From Antennarius striatus (Eukaryota > Chordata > Actinopteri > Lophiiformes > Antennariidae), in NCBI RefSeq assembly GCF_040054535.1, contig NC_090797.1, positions 8,983,001 through 9,047,000 on the forward strand: DNA of 64,000 nucleotides. The letters run 5' to 3'. Made by a program: the position numbers and the translations under genes. Numbering within the stretch: the first letter of the stretch is position 1; each line of letters opens with the position of its first letter. The notes beneath the pieces are model-generated. The model had not been told where the DNA came from. It worked only from the letters and a program-made list of their open reading frames with translations, and searched no databases. Shown here piece after piece: positions 49,646 through 63,063 of the stretch.

Positions 49646-52600
49646 ACAACCACACAAATTGATAAAAACACACTTAAACTTGCCTCTGCTTGAGATTGAT
49701 ATTGTTTAAATAATCCTAACAGTCATCCCATAGTTTGGATCCATACAGGATGGCCAAGTCGACCTGTGAAAGTATGGAACCTCTGCAGTGACCTTTTGTG
49801 AATTTTTGTCTTGTTTCCACCTTGAGTTCAAATGTAATCCCTTCTCAGATCATGAACATGGCTTTTGTGGTAATTTTTGTTTCAAAGTGCAACACACTGA
49901 TTTAGTTGGCTCGTAAGAAAGGAGATGTTAGACTGTGCTGCCCCCTGGAGGATGGTGAAGATTACTCTATACTGGCGCCAGTCAGCTCTGGACTGATGTG
50001 TGGATGCGGTTTGTGTACAGTTAAGTTCACCTGTGGCTGATTCTAATCAGGCTTTACTAACTGAATTTTAGTATGACTCATTTTATAATTTTGTTTGTTC
50101 CTGAAGCTAGGCTATGATTGCTTTTGTTTTGTTTTTTTAAGCAGAACTTTAGAGTTTTATTCAAATATTTTGAAGGATGCAACTCAAATAATTCTAAAAT
50201 GCCAAATAAATGAACTAATAAACACAGATTTGTGCTGAGCCTTATTTAAAATAATAAAAAAAACAACCGAGATGTCTGATCAGTTCTTTTTGAAAGCCGA
50301 GATATAAAATTTAAAAAAAGTTGTCAAGTCACACTAATTTATTCCATGACATTTCGAAAATAAAAAAATGGCTTTGACAATCCTAAAGTCGTAAGGGCGA
50401 CCTTTCGAGAGGAGTGCTGGGTTTGTTTCTTGTCATTTATTACACAAAGCTGAACTGCAGAACAGTAGTAAATGAAGCTACAGCTGCAAGATAAGGACAC
50501 AAATGCTAGAACTCAAGCTGTGTGAGAGACACCTCTGCAGAAGCTAGACTAATTCATACTGAACCACGAAAAAGAACATTTACAGAATCAAATGTGGCAT
50601 TCGGTTGATATGTGAGCTTCGTATAGATGCTCTCACTATGGTGTGACTGAGGGGGAAACGGTTTCTTTTTTGCAGCCTTGCTTCCAGGCCTGGGAGTTTG
50701 GAACAAATACTGAAGTCAGCTGATGAACAACGAATCGACTCATTTAAACATTTTTAATAAGGTCACCAAAAATTCTTGTTTTAGGAATACATTGAATGGG
50801 TGTGGGTGATAGGAAGAATCTGAACGATTGAGAAACTGATATTTTTATCAACCAAAATACTTTAATACCTGCATAATTCAAGTTATAAGGACCTGAAAGA
50901 TGGACAACCTGTCATCATCCACTCACCTTTGATAAGTCAAAGGAATTTTTGTAGTACACAAAGAAAATCTACTTTTGCTGCAAAATGGTGTCACAGCATT
51001 TGCCAGAACTGAAGAACGTATATTTTTTATTAAAGTGTAAAAAAAAAGGTTAAATACAGCAAACAACGGAAGCACTAAGATCCTCATTATGGGCTCTGTG
51101 ATAACATGTTTGTGTGCACAAGCTAGAACAAATGTGGTTTGACAAGATTAACAAGAACTTCCATTCTCTTCATACATTCTTCAGTTCACAAACCTCTCCA
51201 CTAACATGAGAAGATAACTGATTTAATCTAAAAAGGTTGTTTTTCCTTTACAGACCAACAAGGTTTGCTACAAAAGTGCCATCTGCAAACAGTCCAGCTT
51301 TGGATTTCGTTTACTTGAATGTTGAAGGTCATAAATCAGATACAATGAGTCAACAGTCCTGAAACGTCCAAATCAAACTTTCTTTGAGCAGGGTTAAGTG
51401 TGCTGAGCAGAACATAAATATAAAATGTTTACATGATATATAATTCTCATTTATGACAACACAGAATAAACCTGAAGCTTACTGGTATACAGAATACTGA
51501 GCCAGACACATAATATACACTTTTTTATGTAAAGATGTTTTATGCCTCAGTATAAAGACATGAGGATTGTTCCCATTCATTTTCACTGGCACTGCAGATG
51601 AATGTGTGTGTTTCTGTGTGCTTATATGGCTTTGACAAAACTAAAAGACAAAAATTGCTCAGTACAAGACTTGGCAGTTAATGTAATTCTGCATCGACTT
51701 GATTTATAAAATTTGTTTTCTCCTCTGCTGTTTCGGAACTAACGGTTACACATATTTGATAGAGAGCCCTGATGCAGCTTGTGCTACTGGCGTGTTAGCG
51801 AGTCTGTGTTACAGCGCTGAAGGGCGAGACGGTTCGCTGGCATCTGTTTACATGCTCAGAATCAACGTCAAGGAAAAACATTCACTCTATAAGAGTTGAA
51901 AAACAGTTGACAACATGTAAATTTCACTCATCCATATGTCCCACAACTACAAATTCAAAGGAGGAATAAAAATTAAAAGCTGTTTTGAGGGATTGCTCCC
52001 ATTATCATGGCTTAACCAATTCAAGTTGTAGAAGTTTTGGGAAGATAAAGTCGTAGAAATGAGATAAACGTGCAGCCAGGAAGTCGGCCCTCATATCATA
52101 GACTGAAACACTCAAAATAAAAATGTTTTTTTGTTTTGGTGGGACAGAACTACTTGCAAATCATCAATATCAGCCACAAATCTTAACTGATTCAAGTCAA
52201 TTAAAAAGAAAAACGTCTTCACTTTCTGGTTTTGGTAAATTGAGACTTTGTTACCTTTGTGTTTTGCTTTAGAACGGGAAAAAAAATTAGTATAAATAAT
52301 TGTTTGCAGCCTTTGTTCTGGTGTTTATGGGAATTCCTGACAGAATTTAAGTGAAAAATTATAAAACCAGAGGTCTGACCCTCTTAATATATCAATATTA
52401 TCTCACACAGCACTTTGATTTTACAACAGGATATAACCAGACAACTACTGTACATTAACAGTATGACTGTTCCCAGTGCAATCTGCAAAGATGTGTTGCT
52501 CAATAACTTTAAAGTGCAGCTTTCAAAAAGTGTTTGGGAAGACATTTTGCTTTCTCCAGAAGAAGCTTGACATCCATGACTGCTGGTACATGAAATCCTG

Positions 52601-53363
52601 GTGCTACACAACTTGTGTTGACCAACCACAACAAGCTAAAAATAACACCAAGTACTATTTACTCTTGTATTTGTGTGGAAAAACACAATAGAGATATTTC
52701 ATTTTTCTAGGTTTAGGTGTGGCTGCCTCTTTGGTTCATACTCTGTGATCCAGCATGCTGACGTCCTCAGAGCTTTTGACAAGCAAGGTGGCAGCAGATT
52801 TAATCCTTTATTACATAGTTTGGCAGACTGAAAATTTGGTTTTGGAAAAACAAACGCTGAAAGAAGACGAATTGCTTCTTGAAGATGAAGCAAGACTTTT
52901 GTATGAAGGAATAAATCAATGCTATCCCCCTTCTGCAATCAAATTTAAAAGAAGAATAACAACTGAACATGAAACAATGAGGATTAAAGGCAGGTTTCTC
53001 CATGTTTCATCGTGAAACATTTATGTGCATGTAAACACACCCAATTCAACTTAGTTCATCCTCCACTGGTGTCTCCAGGCTGTTTTATGTTATTAAACAG
53101 TACACTTTGTTTTCTATGCTGTGTGCATGTGCGTGTGTGTGTGTCGCCAATAATTTGACAATTTTCATCCCACCATAACCATTAACTTTCACTGGTTTTG
53201 GTCCGAGGTCAGGTGGGAGATTCATTCAAGTTTGTGTGATGAGTGCCTTTGCAGCTTGTTGGTCCATCTTTTTCTCCATGCAGTCTTTAAATTTGTGTTT
53301 CTCTCAAGGCCATGTTGTCCCTTCTTTTTCTTCTTCCTCCTTGGCTTCCTCCTCATCGCGGCC
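49646..53363. other. Convergent region between cd9 and tmem243
   Basis: Holds the cd9 3'UTR (AATAAA near 50205), a CTCF-like motif (49938-49951, minus) and probably a long tmem243 3'UTR. Open frames such as 52755-53015 show no family motif. AT-rich, with no recognised gene. Confidence 0.5.
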
Positions 53364-55671
53364 CTACTTAACATCATGGAAATAGAGGTTGGCACATAGA
53401 CAGAGCAGCACGATGGACACCAGCATGTAGTAGATCAGATTCCTGAACTTAGGCTCCAGATCGCCCTGCCGGTACCAGAATATCTGACAAAGATAAACAA
53501 CGATGATTTTTAAGGATTTAAATTTCATATGGAATAAAAAATCAGCTAGTATTAGTCAGTTGTATAAGTATGTTAGTGTTTTTACCAGCACGATAGTGGA
53601 TCCACAGACTAGCAGAATGCACACGGCAAAGAAGACATTAAGAGGTCGTGGAGGCAACGAGGGGAAAACAAATGAGCTGATGACAGTCAGCTGGAAAAAT
53701 CAGAAGGACAAATGTTAAAAATGGAACGTTCAATTTGCTAAACTGCTTCAGAAACTACGAAAAAAGTAGTTTGTGTTGAAGGCTTGAGTTCTAAATATTT
53801 TGAAATAACAACCATACAAAAATCAGTATTGAGCAAATTCTTTTACAGCCCTTCCATTAGAAAAATAAAATATATAAAGTAATAAAATAAAATAAACTTT
53901 TAAACTTGGGTGCTCACGTGTCAGGAGCATCAGTCAGACTAGATTTGATCCAACTTACAGGTTTATTAAAATGTTCCACAATGAAATTCATCTCTTTAAT
54001 TCTCCTTATGAATAAAAAGAGCACAGCTGATTCTTTAAGACAAAGTCTGAAAGAACCTGACAGAAACTAGTTGTATATGTGTTATTTTTGCAGTTGTTCA
54101 GGAGGGTTTTAAATTCATTATCAAATACTTTTGTTTAGCTTGTTGGAATTTATTTGACTGTCTTTGTTATAGGACTGACTCCTGCTCACCAGAAGCCAGT
54201 ATCACTCCAGGCAAGACAAAGTACACAGCTTGTAGTAATGCTTTTCACTTTGGAAAGGAGAAGTAAAGATAGCTGAGTCACTGTTTTAACAGCAAGCTGC
54301 CTTTCCTCTTTAGCACTTAAAGGCAAAAAGTCCACACTTTTATATACCACAAAAATTATTTTGTAAATTGAAGAAACCAATTATGAGATGTGAAAAGCTC
54401 GGTCCTGAAAAGCTCGAGTAAAAAACCAGTGGATTCTGTCTGGCGGTTTTTAGGAGATGTGGACAGACCACACACTGAGATAGACAAACCACAGTTAAGT
54501 AACAAATCTATGATCTCAAGTTATAATAAGCTAAATGAGACTAAACATCAGAAAACTCAGTAAGTTTCCGTGTTACACATTAGTTTTTAATCACTGTGTC
54601 AGAGCAATTATGACCAGTTTAAAGTTGAAAAGACTAACATACCCTGTCTAATGCTAATAACGGAGAAAATCCCTCAACACATTCCAGGCAGACGCCCACA
54701 AATGCCTGCAAGCAGCTACAGTACAGTTCAGTGACTGTAGTTTCTGGTGCAACTCAGGAGTAAATACTGGCTCATATTAAGAAACATCAAGTACAACTAG
54801 AATTCAACAGATACAGTATATTTATTTACTCTTATCATGTAAAACAGATAAACCGGATTCAGCTTTTTTGACAAGAACCGTTTTTGGCATAATGACAAAT
54901 TTTTCTCCAACAGCTTTGGTAGCCTTTGAACAGATATGAAACCTTTTTGTTCCTGATGTGATTCAAGAGGCCACAGTGACCTTATTTTACTGTACATACA
55001 ATGACCACGGTGTGATCAAGACAAGGGAGTCAATCGTTGGCTTCACATCTGAATACTGTACTTCATAAATGTTGATGCTGCAGAAGATCTGTACTTACTA
55101 AAACAACCAAAGATGTGAATCCCCCCACTGCCAGGTTGATGATTCGATCCTGCCAGAAAAACAGATAATATGAATCAGCATTCGGTATAAATCATCACCA
55201 GTTTCATTCATTCATTTATTCACCTAAGCTCCATGTTTTTGGAGATGGGAGGAAGAACAATTAAAACTAAATGCTAACAGTTAATGATCTGGATTTTAAA
55301 GCACACATGTATGACAGATTTCTGTACGGATTTAACCATATGCACTGCTGTATTTTTAATGGAGTATATCGACGTTTTATTCTTTGCCAGGAATATGACG
55401 CCACTCCACCCATTTAGAAATTCTAACTCTTCCAAAAAACATTGCAGGCTGTATTTCTTTGAGAAGACCATTTGTAACGTTCTGTTGAAATATAATTTTC
55501 ATAAAGTCTTTTTACATAAAAAAATTAAAAGATCATCAAGACAGTTTCATATCAATCGAGTCCCACCACAAACACATTTATTCAGACTCCTACCCGTGCC
55601 GAGGTCTCCCCAAACAGAGGTCTGTTGTCCAGGCCGCTGGTGCCGTATGTCCTGGTGGTGAAATCATCCAT
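53364..55671 (-). CDS. tmem243: Transmembrane protein 243
   Basis: Four coding exons on the minus strand: 55671-55594, 55149-55099, 53690-53586 and 53483-53364, in phase, giving 117 residues (human about 118). It starts MDDFTTRTYGTSGLDNRPLF and continues GETSAR, DRIINLAVGG, PPRPLNVFFAVC, WYRQGDLEPKFRNLIYY and CANLYFHDVK, an almost residue-for-residue TMEM243 pattern. Three hydrophobic segments are at about residues 30-53, 62-80 and 94-113. The ATG lies three bases after an acceptor (AACAG/GCC), so transcription starts at an upstream noncoding exon. Molecular role is poorly known; it is a small multi-pass membrane protein. Confidence 0.95.
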
Positions 55672-58600
55672 GGCCTGTTTGGCAGAGACACACTCGCCTC
55701 TCAGCACTGCTTCCTCCAGTAAACTCCAGTCCAGTGCTGCATAGCCAACCAGCTAGCTAGCTTCCAACTGCCTCCCTCTGCTGAGTGTCAGTGAAGCCGT
55801 CGACATCAACAGACTGATGGGGTCATTGTGATGGATGACTCTGCCCTGCAAGGTAGGTTAGTTTACCTGTGAAAAATAAAAACAAAAAATTGTCACGGGA
55901 AAAATTATACCAGAGCGTTCTGCAGCAAACGAATGTTATTTGTTTCTCCACTTTAGCTTTTTCTGTAAATGCAAACAAGACCATTGTCCAATCATATCAT
56001 ATGCTGTTGAAAAGCATTGTCTTCCCCACTTTTATTACACTTTAGCTTTTGTTCTATATGACAAAAACACACAAATCTCACAAAATTGTTATTTGTTTTC
56101 CTGCCAGGGAAAATAAAGTTAAATATTTTCTGGTATCAACATTTGTTTTTTTCGCTTTGTTTTCTTTCTTCAATGGTACTGACAGAGTTGGTTTTCATGA
56201 GTGCTGAAACATTTACAGAACTAATGGCCTGGATTATCCACAGCAAATAGTTGTCAACTATTCTGCTAATCAATTTATAGATAACATCATTAACCCCCCC
56301 CCCCCAAACACTAGTTCGTTGCACTTTTAGTGATTAATAATAACTGGATATCTCTGCTTTGGACTGTTGCTCTTACAAACAAGTTATTTAGTAATATTAG
56401 CTTGCACCTTTAAAAACACCTGGAATATCTTAATGTAGATACAAATATATAAAAAAAAAGAACCAAGAATTTTCATTTTTAGTTCAACAGCAACGGTGTT
56501 ATGATTATTTTAACAATAGAACTTTTAACATAAGAACATACAAGCACTCATATAGCTCTGCGATTTTAAAAACTGACAAGTGAAAAAGTGATAGTAAGCT
56601 GCTCAAAGCGGAACTACAGAAAACATTCAAATTGTTGCTCGTTCTGCTTCATGTCTTCGACATTCAGATGTGATAAGAATATCTTTCAAAAAGAAGATGA
56701 TGAAGATTAAAACAGGAAGTTGAAATTAGCCACACAGACCCGTACAGCAGTAAAATTAGGTTTTTCATTTTATGTTAACTACAAATTAATAAAAAAATCC
56801 TACATCTTTCATGTTAAAACAAACTTCAACAGCAGAGCCCAGATTATTCACACTCACACAAATAATAACACAATAACACACAGACAATCAATTTGTCGCT
56901 TATGCTTGCTCTGGAGGGTTCTGTTGGGCTTTTCTGTCTGTTGCCATTAAGCGCTATACAAATAAAACTTGATTGATTGATTGACAATAATCTATTAAGA
57001 ATGAATGACATGGCTTTGTGCCATGGCTAAACCCAGGGAAGAAAAGGACCCATCCACTTTCTTATAGTCATGATCTAGTGTTTATTACTAATCAATTTAT
57101 TTATTTCTTTGTTTGCACAAGGAATCGACTCAGTACTGTTTAGGACATGTTTCTAGAAATATCTTAATTTTTGTGTGTGAATGAAACTCCTCTAATCAGA
57201 ATAGAGTACTAAATAACTGATATATACATATAAAAACATAAGGCAACATTATTAAATTAAGCTTACTGTGACAAAATAATGCACATCCCGTTTCAGTACA
57301 GCTGGTGGTATCAACTCACTCAGATATAAAAAGGAACAAAACTTTTCGTTGTTTCTGAAAAGAGTTTAGCTGATTGAATTGCAATCATGATGAGCATGGC
57401 TGTGGAGGCAACATTACTAGAAACTGGAATGATAATCAACATGAGGAATACATATTATATATATATATTTTATTGGAATATACCTCATCATCATTACGGA
57501 TTAACACCGTATCTTCACACAAGACTAATCAACCATTTTCACACACACTGCAGCTGCTGCTTCCTTTCTGGGTAAGAAGGCAGCAGGAAATCAAACCCTC
57601 ACAGAGCTTTCTCAGCAGAAATTAAACACAATGGAAACAAATGGCTTATTATAAACTGGCTTAAAACTGGCCTAAAGCTGCATTCCTCCACAGCCTTGTG
57701 ATTCTCTAGGCTCCTTAAGAAGAGACCCTGCTGAGCTGAGACGATATAACATGTGACCTGAGAGCACACCTTGCGGTGCAAACACCTTAGAACATTGACC
57801 AAAAAAACAACAGCATCGAAGCTGTACACACAAACAAAAACAACTAAGGAGACAACAGAAAGTTCAACGGGAAAGCAAATAATTCAGACATTCATTACTG
57901 ATTTAAAAATCTGTCTGAATCTGACTGTACTGGTTTTCCAGTGATACATTAATGGATTCACGTCCAACTGGAGAATAAAACACTATTAGAACATAAGCTA
58001 AAGTTGAAAGAGATCAAAGTCATTTTGATACTTCTGGTACTGAAGTGATTTCCTCCATCCGAGAGCAATCAGTACAGTAGAAAGCTTGGAGGAATGAAGA
58101 TAACATACAGTAAGAAAACTGATGAGTCAATAACAACTAAACTTAAAATATACATTCCTCCAAAACACGATATCTTAACGGGGGTTAAGATTCAGAGCCT
58201 GCAGCAAAACACCTGACGTCTGCAAGCAAGATAAGACAACGTGTTTTCTTGACAGCTGGGGACTTGTGACAGCTCACCGGTTATATTGGTCAATAAACGA
58301 CTCGACCTGATGACCAGTGATAAGCAAAAACATTGAATTTTAACTTACCCAAACAGGTTGTTAGCCGCTGAGGTAAATGCCAGAGCTTACCTGACCGACC
58401 ATATGCTACCGTTGTGTTTAGAATTCAACCAAAAGCAAACATGAATACTTAATCTATACATAAGTACTACTTAACGATACTTGTTTGAGTAATAACGAAA
58501 GCACAATAGCTTTATTTATTTCTCTTAACCAACCTGAGCTTTAACCGTTAGGGCTAACTCTAAAGCAGGTTGCTAACTGAGCTAACTTAGCATACAGGCA

Positions 58601-58710
58601 GGAGGCAGCCCCTGAAATGTCAGAGAAGAATCCTCTCCTCAAGGCCCAGTGCAAAAGTTTATAGTCAATATTTCTACAATCTAAAAACTCCAATGTGTAA
58701 GCACACTTAC
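55672..58710. other. tmem243 5' intron
   Basis: AT-rich intron between the noncoding first exon and the start-codon exon. It contains a fish LINE/SINE tail (GCGCTATACAAATAAAACTT followed by GATTGATTGATTG, about 56950-56985). Further donor-like sites on the minus strand near 58345 and 58390 may mark alternative leader exons. Confidence 0.5.
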
Positions 58711-58880
58711 CTTATAGCCTGTGAACTGACTCCAAGTGGAGACATGACTCCAGAAAAACAGACAGTAACGTCGAGTATAAATTAAAGGGAATAAGCCCGG
58801 TAGCGTCAGTTCAAGCTGTTAAAGGGGAAGTCCGTCATTGTTAGCCGACGCCGGGAGTTCGGGATGCGCGCGCAACTCGC
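58711..58880 (-). promoter_or_regulatory. tmem243 noncoding first exon and promoter
   Basis: A strong donor (AAG/GTAAGT) follows position 58711 on the minus strand. Upstream lies a CpG-rich stretch around 58835-58880 (GCCGACGCCGGGAG, ATGCGCGCGC), typical of a promoter. The exact transcription start cannot be seen. Confidence 0.55.
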
Positions 58881-59863
58881 CAAACCCCCAGGATGACTAC
58901 TGTACATGTTTCCACTACAGCACAGTACTACTACTGGTATACTGTACATGTGCTGAACGTGCTTAAGTTTTTTCGTTTGTTTGATTGTTTTTTAATTTTG
59001 TGTTTTCTAATAATTTTGGAGGTATTTTAATATTTAATCCGATTTAGATTTCTTCTTTTTCCTGTTTCTTCTTAGTACTGTATTATTATGGTTTTTATTA
59101 GTAGAATTTATTTATTGTAGCAGTAGTTGTAATGTGTGTAATATGAGAAAAAGCTGTTTTACTTCTATTATTCTTATTAGTATTTGTCTGAACTTTATTT
59201 TATTTTGATTTTTGCTGCACTACTTATCCATGTTTTGTTGTTTTGATGTTTTAGTCTCAAAATTTGAGAAAGGAAACCCCACACAACAAGTAAAATACTT
59301 TTATAATCTTTTATGTGCATTTAAAAAAAAATCTTTTGTAAATCTTTTAACTTTAAGGACTCTGCAAAACTTTTTTTAAAATGTAAGCAATTTCTCAGAC
59401 AGTTTTGGGACAGTGGACAATAATGTGAACTGCTTCACCCATCTTTAATTACAGTAAGTGTTATATTTCTACCAGTCGCTATTTACTAGAAACAAAAGTG
59501 GGAATGATGTTCATTTAAAAGGAACGGGGGAGTTCTGCTGGATTTTTGAGTAATCAAAATCTTCAGAGTGTATATAATCTGTCATTTCTGAGTAGATTTG
59601 GTGTGAAGCTCACCTTTTAACAACACTCAACACCTTTTAACACCATCACATTTATAACGTAATTTTACTGTTAATTGAATAATAGATGGAAATAGTGTAA
59701 TTTAAAGTGAAAGGTTCTAATTATTACCATTTGTAGTTTTAATATTCATTCATTTTCTGCCGCTTTATCCGCCATAGCGGGTCACGGGGAGGTGAGCCTA
59801 TCTCAGCTGGCATTGGGCGTGAGGCTGGGGACACTCCGGGCACAACGCCAGCGCACCGCGGAG

Positions 59864-59937
<74 letters not shown>

Positions 59938-61145
59938 GCGGAGAGCAAGCAAACTCCGCACAGAGCGGGACTCGAACCCGTACCTGCCGTGTTCTGAGGC
60001 GACAGTGCTACCCACTGCTCTACCGTACCGCCTAGAAGCTAGTTTTAATATAATACACATTAAATATTACCGTACATTACTCACCTGCCTTGCTGTCCCA
60101 GGGCTAACTGTAGTAAAGTGAAGTATGGTTACATCAGTCTGTACATTTCTATGTGAAGCACTACAGGAACAACTTTGTCTATTTCTGATTACAAATCAAT
60201 AAATTATAAATATGTAACTCCCTGGCCTTAAAATTAAAGTATTGTGTCTTTTTCTGGTAAAATCCCTCCAATCTGAGGACTAGTCGAGCAGTCCCACCCC
60301 TCATGTTACCATCACATGAGGAGAGTGTGACGGCCCTCCATGGTGATTAATCCCAGCAACAGAAAACTTCAGTCACATTTTAACTGGTCATGAATGTTAC
60401 TTCAAGTAGACTTGTGAGCTCTCCTTCAAGTATGTAAAAATATATATAAATAAAAAATATAATTTCTGTGTTTTGGTGTTTTATCTTGAAGCAAAAAAAG
60501 CCATGCAGGATCAAGTGAATATGTATAGTTCCACTTCTGTCATCTTGTTCTTTGCAAAGTTTGAAAAACAAAAGCAAAAGTAAAAATGAATAAAATTCAA
60601 AAAAGGAAACACTTGCTAAAAAATTATTAAACCAAAAAAATTCCATTGTGCTTCCATTTCTGAAATGTTTTATTTATGTTAAATGACATCTTAATGGAGG
60701 AGGCAGTCAATAGTATACTGAGTTAAGCTGTGTGGGCGCGATCCACTAATCTATGGCCAGTTGTGGGCTTCCATCTGCATAATTACTGTACATCTTCTAT
60801 GGCCAGCCTCCCTTTAGTTCAGGGAGTTTTTTACAACAGGTGCAGCAAAAAACAAACAAACAAACAAACAAACAAACAAACAAAAAACAGGTTAATAGTT
60901 TTTGGTGAGTGACTGGGTGAAGTGAAATGAAAAGAAATCACATATACTCTACAGCAGATTAAATTTATTGAACCAAAAGAAACATGATCACATATCAAGC
61001 TCACAAACTTCAACATTTCTTTTATTCAAAATAAAAGATTCATTACCAGAGGGGTATATCTGTACTTACAGTGTGCATCAAAATCATAATGTTGAATGCT
61101 ATTAAAGTTGTATTGTACTAACAATGAGGTTGAGAACTGATTGCT
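58881..61145. other. Intergenic region between tmem243 promoter and meig1 3' end
   Basis: AT-rich. Holds the SINE insertion at 59746-60039 and a (CAAA)n run at about 60850-60886. No gene seen. Confidence 0.5.
59746..60039 (-). mobile_element. tRNA-like SINE with 12-bp target duplication
   Basis: On the minus strand it carries an A-box-like TAGAGCAGTGGGTAGCACTG and a B-box-like GGGTTCGAGTCC, with the fish repeat end CCGCTATGGCGGATAAAGCG at the other side. It is flanked by the direct repeat TAGTTTTAATAT (59734-59745 and 60040-60051), as expected of LINE-driven retroposition. A (CA)n run (59867-59935) has expanded inside it. Confidence 0.85.
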
Positions 61146-62210
61146 TTAATACTCATAGACTTTAACTTTATGGACATCCTGCTCCTGGCATTCCCTGTTC
61201 TTACTGTAGTAAAAAAATGTATCATCTCGACGTTGGAGCTTCTTCACAAAGCCGGTGTCTGGCCATTTGCTAATCTAAGAGAGAAAGAGACAGGTTTTCA
61301 TGATATTGAGACACCTCAATGGTTTACACCTGTTTCAACTATATTAAGACAGTAACACTTTGGATCACTATAATGTAGGACTGGGGCTGTCACCTGCATA
61401 TGACAGTTCAACATTAGGGGTGTGACCTAGTCGGAACAAAGAATTCATGCTGTATGATTCTTTAACATCTGGGTAGCATGACGTATTGCACCTACTGTGA
61501 CTAATCTGAGGTCTGGGAGGAGTTTATAAAGAAAAACTGTAAGTATTTTCAAGTTCCACGTAATGATTCTTATGATAGCATGACAGCCAAACAGATCACA
61601 AGTGTGGGATTCAGCACAGTTTTTCAATGAATGTAGTGTTGTATTGAATACAGTGTTTGTCCCTAACTGTTTTTGCACATTAAAACCAATAATCTTTATA
61701 ACTGCCTTTTAGGCTCATTGTAATACTTTGAACTGATAAGCAGTGTATGAACAGTGTTAAAGCATGGACCACGTCAAGTTCCTAAACTACCTTATGAGAA
61801 AACATTACACCTCTTTTATGTCAGTAGCCCTACATTACTCCATTTATATAAGCCTTGTCATTTTTATTCTATATAATTTATATTTATTGTATTTATATCT
61901 ACTGTATATTAATTGGTTACAGGCCCTCTTCTAAACTCTTAAGATCATTTTAAAAAAGGTAAACATAGGAACCTCCTCCAACTCTCAATAGTGGTGGTAA
62001 TTAATCAAATTGTATAAGTAATGAGACATATATATATAATAACACTGAGATTATGGTATTTACCAAGACCCCTTGTTTGACTTGCATGTAGTCCAGTTCA
62101 TCCCTGTATCCTGCCTGCTGGAATCTGAACAGATTCTCCACTTCTGCAGACCATCTTCCTGCTCTGTTCATCGACTTAGGCTTTGAGTTTTTATTGGCAG
62201 CAGAGGACAT
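61146..62210 (-). CDS. meig1: Meiosis expressed gene 1 protein (MEIG1)
   Basis: Two coding exons on the minus strand, 62210-62064 and 61274-61146, phase 0, giving 91 residues (human 88). Seen: [20 protein letters not shown], then [20 protein letters not shown], then [46 protein letters not shown]. This matches MEIG1 over its whole length. In mammals MEIG1 binds PACRG and is needed to build the sperm tail through the manchette. It is head to head with dclre1c, as in mammals. Upstream exons may add an in-frame extension (see the separate entry). Confidence 0.95.
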
Positions 62211-62678
62211 GGTGGAGATACTGAAATATGTCATAAATGGAAACAATTAAACCAATGTAGTCTGTTGAACAGCATTCATATTCAACCAGGAAAAAGAAAC
62301 AAGTCATTTCATCACTGAACTTATGTGGTTTTCCTAAATTTCTTTAGGGCATGTCAATATATAGTTTACTCACATTAGTGTAAATTTGTCTTCCAAATTG
62401 CTCCCTGACGCAGACGATGTTATCTTTGGTTGCCTGGTTACGATAAACTTTCTTCTTCTGTATTGGAGGACAACCACCAGGTGGCGCCACAGCACAGAGG
62501 ACAGCGTTGGTAGCTATTATAATTACATCCAAAGCTTCTTCTTCACTCACTTTTGGTGAATGTAGCCGTGGCCAGGAGGAGTTGATGTCATCAGGTGGTA
62601 ACCAAGATCATGTTTCGACCCTGAACCACGACACCCTCCCATTGTCGGGCCGGCAGTGGTGGATAAATCACTGCCCAT
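62211..62678 (-). other. Candidate upstream meig1 exons, in frame
   Basis: Two further exons can be read on the minus strand: 62678-62551 (ATG at 62678, donor GTGAGT) and 62457-62374 (acceptor after CAATACAG, donor GTGAGT). They join the acceptor before 62220 in phase, so the reading frame runs without a stop into the usual meig1 ATG. They could equally be 5'UTR exons. Confidence 0.45.
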
Positions 62679-63063
62679 CTCCTCCTCCTGGCTTCCAGCT
62701 GAGCTCCTCTCTCCTGCTCCACAACCAGCAAAAGGCTGTCTCTGCTGAACAGCTACAAAAGAAACGGACTCCTTTGAGACAGTATTATTTTGTCATTCAT
62801 CTAGAACTTGGAGAAAGGAAGAATACTTTTCACTGCTTGAACAGGGTTCAAGAAAGGAATGCAGACCTATAACTAGACAGCAGGTGGCAGTAGAGCCCAG
62901 TAAGAGCAGCGGAAACACCGCAAATTAAAAAGAGAAGAAGAAAACTAAAAATTGGAGGGAGGGGCTACAAAAAACACCGGCGATGTTTACTAAATATGAT
63001 TTCTACGAGGAAAAGGTTGTTTCATAAATTTTAGGTGATACCTCAAAGATTGTGTCGTAAAAA
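62679..63063. promoter_or_regulatory. Bidirectional meig1/dclre1c promoter interval
   Basis: Under 0.4 kb separates the farthest meig1 ATG candidate from the dclre1c ATG. It contains a CTCF-like motif at 62877-62890 and no TATA box that I can support. Confidence 0.5.

Noticed and set aside
52755-53015. 86-codon plus-strand open frame
   Set aside because: No family motif or splice context; it lies in the probable tmem243 3'UTR on the opposite strand.
59960-60032. tRNA gene suggested by A-box and B-box-like sequence
   Set aside because: It is part of a repeat with other copies in the window and does not form a complete cloverleaf; it is a tRNA-like SINE.
62507-62872. 121-codon plus-strand open frame in the meig1/dclre1c interval
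   Set aside because: Antisense shadow of the candidate upstream meig1 exons; no recognisable motif.
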